Assembly (NCBI GenBank): GCA_030141605.1
Contig: JAQGDQ010000061.1
Location: 1 to 64,000, forward strand
Reading direction: 5' to 3'
Length of the DNA: 64,000 nt
Source of the DNA: Tubiluchus corallicola
Lineage: Eukaryota; Priapulida; Priapulimorpha; Priapulimorphida; Tubiluchidae
This document shows positions 10,297 to 23,200 of the stretch, piece by piece. The position numbers and the translations under genes were made by a program. The notes under the pieces were generated by a model. The model saw nothing but the letters and a program-made list of their open reading frames with translations, was not told the origin of the DNA and ran no database searches. The stretch's first letter is position 1. Every line of letters begins with the position of its first letter.

Positions 10297-12206
10297 TCAT
10301 CAGCTGTTAATTAAATAAAAAACCAATTAAATATTAATTTATTAAATAAAAAAATAAAAGTTAATTCAGTTTTTAACCTATTATTTAATTAACAATTACC
10401 AGAAACGCTTTGACATTATTATAGGTTTCAAATGTGTTTTAAATTTACCATACTTCAAAATGGGGTAGGATGTGAAAGACCTGTTTTCCTTTACATGACA
10501 CAAAGTTGTTACACACTGATAATATATTACGATGTGTAATTCATAAGTCCGTACTAGGATAGTATACCACTTATACTTGTGAATTAATTAATTAACACAC
10601 AAATTATACGGTAAAGGTAGCCAACAATTTTTACCTGTAATTTTTTAGGAAACATTTGTCAGACTAAAACTCTGAGATAATTATTAGTTGAGCTATTTTG
10701 TTTTTCTCATTAAACCATTTGTTAAGGTACCTTGTAAAAAGCAGTTTATCAATGGTAAAAGAAAGATTTTTTTGTTTTTTCACTTAAAATGTGAATATAG
10801 TAGTCAGTACAACACTAGCAAAAATTAAGTCACCGCATATATTAGATTATATATAAAATCTTGCTGGTGGAGGAATGGTGGTAAATTACGTTCGGCTATT
10901 CATTATCACTTGTAGCACAAATAGCTGTTTAATGGCATTTGTTGCTTGTATATAATAACTTTGTGTAAATAAGACTTTTGCAACACTTTTTATATGATAA
11001 AACATAAGAGTTTTTATATCACTTGTAAAGTTTTGATACTTTACAAGCTGCATGTAAACAAGTATGTAAACAATGGATGAAACTAAATAAACCTAAGTGT
11101 TAAACAGTGTGGGGAAAAGGAACAACTGCAATGTCTTGTGCTCCCTTTTATGAATATCAGATTTATAATTATACACATTTTATGACCTGGCTATGAAGTG
11201 TTTTATCCTTTCGTTCATTTATGGCATTTTGACCCCTTATTCTTACTTTTTCTTGCAGTTGCAAAACATGAAATAAAGAATTCGAGTAATTTTAATAACA
11301 CTTCCAGACATATGTTCAGTTTGATAAAAATTAACGTAAGCTAGCAGAATTGCAAAATTACAATAAATTACAACCCTCATCAGTGTTCATAAAGTTGATT
11401 TATTAGACATCTGGAATGTAGCACAAAAAATGCTTTTCATCCTGCTGTGTGTGATCCTTCCTTTAGTGTTTAGCAATTATTCAGCTGCAATGGAGGCAGT
11501 ATTACTCAAACGATCGACAGTGTTTCTCACTTATGTGGTACTTTACTGTGCTGTAGTTTCTTTTTAGGAAACGTAACAGTATGCAGAATTCTTTTAACTT
11601 TAATCATGGATATATCCAAAATGCCAAATACACTAGTGCCGCTGTAGACTGAAGGGGTACATTAGCAATTGCGACGTGGCTCATTCCAGCAATTTATTTA
11701 AATGACATGCTATTGTATTGGTTTTTGCGGCTATGCTGTGATGTAAACAAAACTAATTGAATCCGGCCGTGCCAATTTTTGTATCCCATTCTTACGTTTT
11801 ATTTTTAACTCACAAAACTAGAGTCATAAGTTTATACATAATCGCTTGTTTGCACTTCCTGATCAACAAACGACTTGGTCAATGTGACTTAACAATTTCC
11901 TTCCTGATCAACAAGTAACTTGGTCAACCATGGTTCAACAATTTCCTGTGTGCAGGAAACTGTTTCTATACCAGTATATGTGCATGCACAAGCATATAAA
12001 GATGTTACTTTGGCCCAAATTCATGCCTTTCTTCGCATTTCCATTGCAACAAGTTTGGGTGCAAAGCCTGATAATTATGTGTTCATTTCATCACGACATC
12101 ATGAAACCTTATTTTACTCCATAAAATCTTTCAGCATGTGACAATAAATATTCAATAGCATCTATATCTTAGTGAGAAGGCATTTCAAATAAGTGATAAC
12201 AAAACT
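10297..12206. other. Gene-free AT-rich stretch
   Basis: Very AT-rich DNA with no gene I can support. A 45-codon ORF from ATG 11430 begins with a good signal-peptide-like hydrophobic run (MLFILLCVILPLVFS). It offers no donor in the phase needed to join the first visible PLXDC exon, so it was not called. Confidence 0.3.
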
Positions 12207-13384
12207 CTATAATTGTTCAGTGCTTAAGTAGTGAGCACTATAAGGATGTAGATACCTGAAAAATTTCCTTTGTAGGTACTTATTATGTTGTACTTTAAGT
12301 TTTCGTGTATTAGTTGCCTGTCTGACATGTAAAAGGATTCTAAGTAGTTGTAACATTCGGGTCACGAAATTCTTTGCTAGCCCAACTGGGCCTCGAACTT
12401 GGGTCGGGCAACTTAAGTCAAGATGGATTGCTGAATGGGTCGGTGACGCCAAATGTTAAAGAGCAGCAATATTTGTTTTAATTCTAAGGCAGTTACAAGC
12501 ACAGGAGGGGTCGGTCCGTCCTAAAGTACAAAGAATGGGCCAATGGTGATGCAGTGTGAACGGAAATAGTGAACACAACAAAGTATAAATAAACAAACTG
12601 TTTGCCATGGGTTTAACATTTTAATTGGCATAATTAATTAATCAATCCAAAACAATAAACAAAAACTTACAACTTGCACTAGAACAACGGGGTACCCCTC
12701 ATTTAACATCAGTCTGCTAGCGTTTGAGTCTGCTTAGCGGGACGTCTCCCGTAAAGTTCCGGGGTTCACGCACTTAGGTGGCTGGAATCACTTTGCTAAC
12801 AGCCTCGCCGGCAACGGCAGCTGCACCAATGTTCCACTCGCTTGACTGGCTTAACAAGACTAGCATACGATGACAGACCACCGAGATTCTCCTGACATCC
12901 TCTCCTCCTAATGAGTCAGGTACCAGGCTTTCAGAATATATTAGAAGTCTACTTCTTGTGCCGTTTTGGTTGAAAACTCCACCATCATGGAAACATGCGC
13001 ATCACAGAAAAATGTCATTTGCCAAATATCAGACGTATGGCTCACATTCTGTCTATTCAAGATAAATGACTGGTAGTGTGAGCAATTCAATTCACGTAGT
13101 TATTGCAAGTCATGAAGTTGATTATAAAAGTATCCGAAGCGACGTCTTGTCGGCCAACGCCCAGACAAAGACAAAATCAACTGGCCTTTTAGCTGAGTCG
13201 GCCATTTAACCACTATCTCCTTAACCTCGTGGAATAATCTGCACCTCTCAAGTCATACCTGTCGTGTCCCAGTTAATCATCCAATCACAGCGGTACTATA
13301 GGTATGAGATCATGAAGCCAGAATTCGGTCCAAAAGTTGAACTGCAACATTTCTTTGTTGAACTCCCAATAGGTGGGGCCACCA
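12207..13384 (-). mobile_element. Truncated LTR retrotransposon: 5' LTR, primer-binding site and leader
   Basis: On the minus strand a candidate LTR runs from TGGTGGCCCC (13384) to CTCTTTAACA (12454), starting TG and ending CA, about 930 bp. After a 2-nt gap, TGGCGTCACCGACCC (12451-12437) has the form of a primer-binding site complementary to a tRNA 3' end finishing in CCA. The leader continues to about 12207 with no gag/pol. The block is GC-richer than its surroundings. A second LTR, or a known LTR match, was not available to confirm it. Confidence 0.4.
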
Positions 13385-13569
13385 GTTTATAACGTTTACC
13401 AAATTCGGTTAATTAGTTATTAATGACAGGTTCAATACAATACATTCAGATATAGCTAATAGTTCTTTCAAATGCCACGTAAACATATTATTACAGTTAA
13501 ATGGCTATTCGTTTTAATCTGCTAAATACGACAGTGACAGTAGTCATGAAATAGAAGCTGTTAGTACAG

Positions 13570-14025
13570 CAGGGGTGTGCAAATTATCTGACTAGCCGGG
13601 CCACTAAACATTCCCGCAATTCCTGCGGGCCACAGGCAGTTTAATCAAGGAGCCAAGTACAGAAAGGCCTAATAACGATTTTTTTGCATCCGACCTGCGT
13701 ACATCATTACTACTACACTCAAGAAACTATTTTAGAAGTTATTAAAATTTATATTACAAACCATATATTTCTACTTTGAGGACAGATAGTGGTAATTTCA
13801 TTGATACAGTCTGAGTAGTACAGTGACATTAAGCTATAACCGCCTTGTAAGGGTTAATGGCATCCGATCTAGTAGAAAAAACTACCCGCACTATCTTTGG
13901 GATCGTGGCACGGACTTCAGCTGGATACACTCAATTAATCGCCCAGGCTGCACTTTCATTAGATTGATAAATCTCTTCGGGGGCCGCACAAATTCTCTCG
14001 GCAGGCCGCAATTTGCACACCCCTG
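13570..14025. mobile_element. hAT-like MITE
   Basis: A 456 bp element with inverted ends: CAGGGGTGTGCAAATT at the left and AATTTGCACACCCCTG at the right. The CAGGGG...CCCCTG ends and the size fit hAT superfamily non-autonomous elements. Internal palindromes around gggcc are visible near both ends. The flanking 8-mers (tagtacag and acttagag) agree only partly, so the target duplication has decayed. The 67-codon ORF inside it is not a gene. Confidence 0.7.
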
Positions 14026-14230
14026 ACTTAGAGACTGAATAACCGAGTGACTTATTGTCTGCGTTTGACAAGTTTAATGGTTTTCCACTCCCTGATAAAC
14101 AAGAAAATCTTGTTTGTCGGAGTGCCCATTTTGCAAATGATTTGAATGGAGAGAGTGAGATTATAAAACTAAAAACAAATAGTTAGAGCTCATTACTTGA
14201 TTTTTATAGTTATGTTTTCTGTGTTATCAG

Positions 14231-17200
14231 GTGTACAATATAGTCATAGTGCCGTACCATTATCAAGCAATGTTGACGTCATTCGAACAAAAAGACAAAC
14301 ACAGAACAATTCGAACAAGCCAAAACTCTTCGTCGAGATGGCCCTGCAGAACTTCACTCCAATAAACACTACAAATGAGACAGATTTCATAGTGACCGTA
14401 AGTGCTCTGATAAGTGTAAACGATTAGACATGTGTGCAATTTGCTCAAAATGAACATATTGTGAGTACAGTTTTGACTGGAGCAGAATTTCTGTCTTTTA
14501 TCTCTTCATTAAAGTACCCCTCACTTCAGGCATTTGCTGTCGAAAAAGTACATTTATCACTCGAGCATAAGTTTTCAGGTGTCTGTAATTCTTAATAAAG
14601 TGGCACATTATTAAATCAAACTGTTCCATTCGTCTGCTGTTTATACAAAAGAAATTTTTTGTTTTTTATGAAGTATGACCGTCCAACTGTTGTCTAGTAG
14701 TCATCGTCAGGTAATGAGTGATTACTTCGTGATCACTGCTAGAGAGTAATTCAAATGTTGTTTTTAATAAAAAAGTTTAAAAATTGTCTTTATTGTTGCA
14801 TATATAAATTTATGTTATTGTTCTTGGTATCACAAATCTGTTGACTTTAAGCTGCTGTTCTTCATTGTATTACATTGTGGCATAAAAGTAAAATGCTGAG
14901 CGAATGAAGTCCTCAGCTTAATTAGTAAAACGGCTGTGTTCTATTAGGTAGTTATACTGTAATTGTTTCTTTCTCTTTTCAGAATAATCACGAATACTAT
15001 AATGTTTCCTATAATCTACACGAAGAGTACTACCTGCAAAACTGGATAGATCTGAACCTAAAAAATGCCAGCATCCATGAAGTCCTGTCCAATTCACACA
15101 AGATGGCATCGGTAATGTTTTTGCTAGATGATTTGTTTTGTGAATTCCCTAATGCTTCTTTATCTTAGCAGCCTAGCAGTAAGGTGCAGTACTTACTAAA
15201 TACTGTAATTTTTGCACTGAAGCTTTCTGTCCATTGTATAGTGTCTCGCCCTTCATACAAGAACAAATTCTGCAGAAATAATAAATCAGGGGTCAAGTAA
15301 GCTTTGGACAATCCCAAATGTCATTACCATATAAGCGCAAATAAAGTTTGAAGGTATGTTATTCAAAAACGTAAGAATGTGAAAGTTTCACTAACAAGAA
15401 TGTAACAAGGTTCATTCATCGTTGTTGATAAAAACGTATTATGCTTTCACCAGAAATTTGTTGAAGTAATTGACATTTATGTCTAAATATGCTCTCGTCT
15501 GTATTGTAAATTTTTGAAAAGAAAATTGCAAATGCAACATGGGTAAAACATAAGACAGTACTCCTCGAAATTGAATTACGTTATATTTCAATAAAGGTAA
15601 ATCTCTTACTTGAACATTGTTGCAAAATAAGATGCAAAGGTAGTGAAGGAAATAACATATTATTTATTATTCATATTTGTTATAGTTAGATGTAACTGGC
15701 TAATTTATTGAAACAAACTTTTGTTGAAAACAATTAAGCATGATTAGTAAGTAATGGCGGTTTAACAGAAAAATGCAAATATATTGTCTGATGGATTTTA
15801 ATATTTCTTTCTCCATCACACGCCAAAATACATTAATAGCTTAGTGATGATAAAACTAGATTACCACACACAGACCATAGGCTGAGTCCCTCTTGTTCCC
15901 TGGTCTCCGGTCAGGCATTCCCAGAAATAAATACATATTTGTACATGTTAGTGGTGGTTTACACGGACACACTGTCATTTGTTCAGTTAGATCACAGACT
16001 GATCCTTCCTTCGGGTACGGAGAACAAAACCCTGGAAAGTGGTCATAATTGTCGTAAATGGACATTTAATTATACTTTTCTATTCATAGCTGCCCTTAGT
16101 TACAATTAAAATATGCTCATTAAATGGATCTACATTGTTTGTTGGGATTTCTTTTGTTCTGATGCATCAGACTCAATGCTGCGTCTATGTTTTTGTGAAA
16201 AATCGGAGCCATGACAACAGCAGCAAGCACTTCGCATGATATTCTAAGAAAAATCATTAAATTTATAAGAAATGAGCCAATAGGACATAGTGAAATCAAA
16301 CACATTAGTGTTTCCCCTCTAGTTTAAAGACATTTCTAAAATTCTTATCGTTTACTGAACATACAATACCTTGCAATAGGAATGTCAAACGAAATACATT
16401 TGTCGATGTGATAACGACACGGTATGATATTTTTCAAAGATACGATAACGATTATCTATTTTTTAGACGATACTATAAATTACTTGAAAACAGTAAAAAC
16501 GATACTGAACTAACTATAAAAACTTTGACAAAGAGAATTTGTGAGAAAGCAACAAATGACTGCCGTTATGTTTTTTCCTTTTATCAAAGTTCTTGTTGTT
16601 AAGTAAAAATCTAGAGCCTAGATCAAGTTTGTCAGACTTGGGTGAACATTTTTAACCATTTGTCAAACACTATCCTGTTACTTACTGCGTCCCCCTTTTG
16701 TATGCTGTAGGCAGCATTCGTCTTCCCTGCACTCACTGTGACTGAGACATGAGGTCTGATCATAATGCGAGGATCGAACGTGTGTTTGTTGCAGCCTGTG
16801 GATGTAGTCACGGGCATGCGCAAGTCCATAGCCTCTATGGGCTGCTGCATCCTGTAAAAGTAACCGTATACGTTGTCATTGAATTGGTACATACTTTCAA
16901 TCAGTGAGACTTGCAGTATCTCTGAGATTGGCACTGAAAGATAATTCATGAAAGCCAGTCTATTAGACCATTTTCCCTCACATAAGTCCATTGTAATGTA
17001 TCTGTCTATATTGGTTGTAAGCTATCACTTCTAGTTTTAACCATCAAAAACATTGAAGAATTTCTATTCTTTTTGGTTGATATGGTGTTCACTTCTTATA
17101 ACATTATTGCAAAAGGACAAGTTCCAGACCATTTGATGTAAAAGTGAACGTGAAACGTGAAACCCAGGTGTCTTCTTGCCTCTGGCAGGTTCGAAGGATG

Positions 17201-20200
17201 GCCAATTACTTTTCACTTTTTGGGTATCAAAATCAATTTATCAAAAAAGGCAAGAAATTTTAAAAAAGATCAAGATAATTTTCAGGTGCTGTTTGGCTTC
17301 CTTAATAGCTTTCAGCAGTATGCCTTTTATTCTACAAGTATGACAATAAGGATGCTTCCGCAACATGTCGCTGCATTTTGCTTTATTTTAATTTGATTTT
17401 TGTCCTTTGTGACTTTAAATTCGAAAAAAGAAGACAAGCCTAATGAAAGTATACTGCATTTAGAAAAGCCCACACTAAAAAGCCTCAGATGATCCTAAGA
17501 TCGACCATGCATCTTATGCGTCTTGCAGATGTCTACGCCAAGATGAGACAAATCAGAAGCTATAATCTTAGACTTAGCTGCCTGTGAATAATAATTTTTG
17601 GTTGTCTTAGCTGATGTATGATTTTATTTTGCGCTATTAGTTGAAATCATCTACAAGAATTTTATTTTTAATTTAGTTTTTGCTGTGAGAAATTGGATTT
17701 CATTTGGAATGTCTACCAACAATAATTCAGACTACACTCTTTATTCTTATTAGCATTAGTTATTTTGTAAATTCTAACATTGGTGCAATAAGTATAAATT
17801 GCATTATCTTGCATCTGAATTCATTGACTCTGTATACTTACATGTAATGTAACTGCAAAACAGGCAACTGCAAGTAGAACCATCAAGACGTCTGTCTTCA
17901 TCGTGTTTTATCAATTTATTCTCCGCTTTATCCACCACTCCACTCAAGCGGATTTCTGGCTGGTGACAGCTATCTGCTGGCGCAAAAGTAAACAAAACAA
18001 TCAATGGCTATGATTCACTTTCCCTTAAAACTGAAAACTGTTGAACTTTTCAATGACGTGCCCTCCTTAAGCTCTCCGTGCCATATTAAATTGCAGGGGT
18101 CCAGATGTCCAGTACAAATGTTATTTAACACCGTATTTCATACACTAAGCAGGCAAATGAAAAGTTATTAAATTCTGTGTTTTTTAAATGATGAAAACTT
18201 TTTAGCTGCTAAAGTTTTTGCTTTTTGAATTCTTGGTTATTTTCCCTTCTTCCAGTTCCTCACCTGTTTTGTTTCTTCACGTGGTCTTTTGAGTAATGGG
18301 GTGACTGTTGACGTGCAAGAATGCACTTGTGTGCACAAATTTCTGCTTGAAATATGCTTGTGTTAATGTCAGTGAAATCATCATCTTAATATGTGGAAAA
18401 TAATGATTCACCAGGATTCTGGTTGTAATCAAACATAAAGAGAAATTGTTATTTTATAGGTTAACTCAAATGTAGATTTAGGTAATTCAAATATGTCTTG
18501 TTAACTCAAATGTAGACTTAGATAGTTCAAATGTGTTAACAATGGTTTTCAAGAAATCTTAAGCATTTTTGGTAAGTCAAATGTAGACACATGTCAAGTC
18601 AAATGTGACATTGGTATCTCAAATGTGGATAGGTGGTAAAGTTTAAGGATGTAAAATTTAATCTCCTTTAATCTCAATTTAATAATTGCTGCTTAAATAA
18701 ACAATGTTATAGGTTCACTAATATTCTGTAAACTTTACATACCACTGGAACTGTTAGAGAAAACAATACATTCTTAAAATAAACAATGTTTCTTGAGAGA
18801 AACTAATTCATTAATGCAGTGCTAATGCATTACTTAAAAAACTAATTAGTGATTCACTATTCATTGGGAAGTGGGAACCGATTTATTCTTTTCTGCCGAC
18901 ATTTTTTGTAAAACATTGACAAATAAAATGTAGAATTCTATGTCTACATTTGACTTACTTAAGTCGCATTTGAGTTACCAAAACACATTCAAAATTCCTA
19001 TGTCTACATTTGACTTACCTAAGTCACATTTGAACTTTCCTGTGTCTACATTTGACGTGTAAAACCTATAGTGAGTAATCATCTACTTGCCTACGCTGTA
19101 ACCATTTCCAAAATTTATGCATTACATTCATTTTTGAGTACAATTTATAATTTTTCATAGTTGTCCTTAAAAGTTGTAAAAGAAGTAATCAATCAGGTCT
19201 TCCTGCATGCTTTCTGTATGTCTGTTTTGTCCTTCTGAATTATATGAAATCCAAATACTAAAGTTATACAGGGTAGTACTTGACTTTCACTTGATAATGA
19301 TTAAATATTGAAGTCAGTTTGTGCTTAATAACAGATGTTATATTTGCTATTGAAAGTATTATAATTAATAATGCCTTTCTTTGATTTCAGACAGTACCTT
19401 TGAATTTCGAATTTCCATTTTATGGATTTATCATGAAAAATATTACTATAGCAACTGGAGGTTGGTGAAAATGCTTAATTTTTGCTTAATTTGCTTGTAT
19501 ACAGCTTAATTTTACCAGTTATTTCCCCGGAATTCATCCAAGTTTGCAAATAACACTCTTTGAAGTGGGTAAGTGGGTGTAGAAGAAATTATTGAACTAT
19601 TAATGGTAAAATGGACTTCAATCACCGTGATTTTTCGGGATTGGTCACTTACCAGTTGACCGTGCACAGCCATCTATCCACTCTAAACAAGAAGTGTATG
19701 CGTTAGACCTTAGACGTTTTGTTTAAGGATGAGTATATACGTTGGAAAAAAGCTGGATGCCTCTGCTAGTTCGTAGGTTCATCTTGGAGGCCTAGATTTG
19801 ATAAGATGCCAGGCTCCTGTCTTGCCACAAACACCAGAGTAGAGTAGATAATGCTATTGAACGTGAAAAAACTGCTCGCAATTGCAATCATTTTTTTCAT
19901 TTCTTTTATATATAATGAGATAAAAGTTAAAGTTTTTTGTTTTGGTTTCAGGATTCCTGTTTATGGGAGAATTTCTTCACAGTTGGTTAGCATCTACACA
20001 GTACATTGCTCCACTTATGGGAAATTTTAATCCGCGGCTGAACAACGGCTCCTTCATTCGTTATTTCCAAGATGGTAAGTTTGGTTGTGTCATTTGACAA
20101 GGTCATGCAGACAGGGGCGTAGCCAGGGTCTAAAGTTAGGGGGAGCAAACACGTAAAAAGGCGCCATGAGGCATATCAAACAATTTTAATGCATTGATTA

Positions 20201-23200
20201 TGTATTTTAATTTTGTGCTTAAACTCAAAGCACAAGGAAGATATAGTTTTAAAGAAAGTACATAATTATTATTCTGGATTTGAAATTGAAATACAATAAA
20301 AAGTTTTACAGTAAATTCATAATTCTCAAAATGATACACTCATAAAAAATGTAAAGTCACTGAAACTTCAGTATAGACATCTGAACGTGTGGCTAAGACA
20401 CTTCTTTAGATTTAATGGCTCATTTTAGGTGGTTATTTTTCATAATGAGCCAGGCTCGCCATAAATATTGTATTGAAGTCCCGTTGGAAGTGCAAAACTT
20501 TTTCAAGAATTTCTAATTTAGTATTGCCTTTGAGCATTTCTATGATTCAGGTACAGCCTGTCATTGAGAGCCTCATGCAGCTTTGTAGTTTTTCATAGTA
20601 TATAAAATCTGTTTAAACTTGGTTTAGATTTAATCGTTTCAAGTAAAAAATATGAGGGTCATGCTTCTAAGTTTTAAAGTATTTCAATTTATTTAATTTG
20701 AAAAGATCTGTACGTATTTAGAAGAATATTAATTAAGAGTGATTGAAGCCCGCACAAAAAAATTGTCACACTAACCACATAATGGCAAGGCAAATATGGC
20801 TGCCAATCTGCATTGATACTTGGTTGTGAAAGTAATTTGTATATTAATTTGAAAATAAGAAATGTCGCAGTATTATGTTATGTGTTAAAGAAAAAACTGA
20901 TATGTTACTAGTGCATAAATTAAATTAACTAATTTTACTGTCTACATACTGTAAGCTGTAACTGTTCTTTGGGGAACTTTGTACAAAATCTGAGCTGCAG
21001 ATTTTGCACTTTGCATAAATTCTTTATTATATGGAGCAGTATGTTTTGTTTTTATTTACTTAGACAGTATGTTTGTTGTCGAATGGAAAGATGTGATATT
21101 GAACGATCAGCAAGATGTGGGAAACTTCACATTCCAGACACAGCTACTCGCAAATGGAGACATTAAATTTGTCTATAAATCAGTAAGTTTGCTGTCTTTA
21201 CTGCATCCCATTCTTACCAAATGTTATTTGCAGAAGTGAAAAAGCAATGAAGAAATGAATCATGACACATGTGCTGTTCTGAACTTTATAATACCTCATT
21301 CAGTGGTCAAAGCTGGGTATAAATTTTCCCATTTTGCAGTATGTAATAAAAGCTTCACTTTGTATGACAGACCTTTGTGAATATTATTGCTCACTTATTA
21401 TAACTACTACTTTCTTCTGTTGCTTATAGGTACCTATACCCATGGGTAATATGAGTGATACTCAGCACCCAGTGAAAATTGGTTTAGCTGATGCTTATTT
21501 CAAAGATGAACATAAATTTCATAGTAAGTTTTATGCTAGAAGTAACAAGTTGTGACAATCAGTATTTCTATGAATGTTATTGTCAGGGACTTAACTTTTT
21601 GTGTCAAGACACGCGTGAAATCACAAAGTTGTATTTTAAAGGTTGTTTCCATCAATGCGCACTGAAAAAAGTTGTGATGCTCCGCAGTGCTTATAAAATT
21701 AATTGTGAGTTTCTGTTTCAAAGAAAGTAGAAGATAAATTTTTCTGTTGTCGGGTTTTGTTCCATTTATTGTGAAAGCTGACCAGAGGTTAAAATTATTT
21801 TATAATGAGTAAAAGTGATATTTTGAAGGACTAGTGATGGTGATGGTGATGATCACGTCGACGATAAGTATTCAGCTGTAGTAATTTTAGCCAGTGTTTT
21901 TAAATCACTCTGCAGTATCAGACTGTCACTCGCATTTAATTTTGTTTTTCAGTCTTGCGACGGACAATTTACGAATATCACAATGTGAATCTCAACATGT
22001 CTCTTATTCGTAGCAGAATGACTGTAGAGTTACTAGCTACTTCAAGTAAGTTTGCTGTGTTAAGTTTCTCACTTTTTGATAAATCTATCGTCTGTCACTT
22101 AGAACCCAGAAACCAGGCTCTGAATTTTTAGAGCCAGAGTGTAAATTGTCACCATTCACCTATTCGAATTTTACATTTAGTGATTAATACGCATTACAAA
22201 GTATGATGCTTACATGAACAACTGCATTTCAGCATGCGTTAGCAGTCAAGATTGCACGTCTTGCGTACTGAAAAAGAATGCGCCATTTCCGTGCTTCTGG
22301 TGCGAGAAGCTGGGACATTGCTCAAGTGGATACGATCGTAAACGTCAACAATGGATTTCTGCAGGATGTCCAAAAACTGTATGTCTTTTAAGTAGCAATA
22401 AACATGATAAAAACATTCTTAGTTTTTTACCAGTTGCACTTAATTGGTTTTTTGATTAATTAACTTGTTAAATACTTACCTCTTGTGCTAATTAATTAAT
22501 GGTTTGTATTTGCTATTTTTGAGAATCCCCTGTTGACGTTGCTTCTATTGTTTGTCTGTTTTTGAATTGAATTGTATTGCGTGTAAGCTGTGATATTTCT
22601 TATATTTTATTGATGGTGAACTTATTATAGATATAGAAGTAATACTAAATGAATGTGAGTACATATTGTAATTGAGACAGCTAACGCTGAAAGCTTGCAT
22701 TTGAATATTGTATGATTTATACAATATTGATTTTCTGTTAAACTGATTTTGCCAAATTTATTGCATTTTGTTGTACTATGTCAGTTAATGAAGAGTTATG
22801 TTGTTATTATTGTAAAGCAATTTTTTGATATTTTTTAAATATATATTAGCTGATCTTGTCTAGCTGTGTGACTTGGTTACACTTGCAGTTTCAGGTGTTT
22901 TTAGGGAAGCAGGGTGTCGAAATTTGAATAGCTGATGTGAATACTCAGAATTATTTATTTGTTTTTTAGGTTATTGGACTGGAAAGCGGATGTGATGCAT
23001 TAGCTGGCGGAGGAAACATACCTCCCAGTCCGTCTGGAACTCCAGTGACTTCAACAGGAACACCTACAACACCTCAAACCCAAACAGCAACTACGGCTTC
23101 TACAGAACAGCAAACGACAACAAAAGGTACATTTTATTCCTTCTTTTGAGCTTTCCTGGTATTCGGCATTTACTTCCTATCAGGAGGTTCTGTGAGGGGA

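Noticed and set aside
11430-11567. 45-codon ORF with a signal-peptide-like start (MLFILLCVILPLVFS)
   Set aside because: It could have been the missing first PLXDC exon, but no convincing donor in phase 1 lies in it, as required by the exon at 14231.
14212-14230. ATG 14212 as the PLXDC start
   Set aside because: It lies in the polypyrimidine tract of a strong acceptor (gtgttatcag) and would give a poor signal peptide; an upstream exon is more likely.
16120-16305. 61-codon minus-strand ORF between exons of the nested gene
   Set aside because: The phases of exons 16851-16686 and 16031-15856 join directly, and the ORF shows no family features.
16632-16991. 119-codon minus-strand ORF reading MDLCEGKWSNRLAFMNYL...
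   Set aside because: It overlaps the second exon of the nested gene in a different frame. The +1 frame between the acceptor at 16852 and the donor at 16685 gives the ten-cysteine protein with fitting phases, so this ORF is a shadow.
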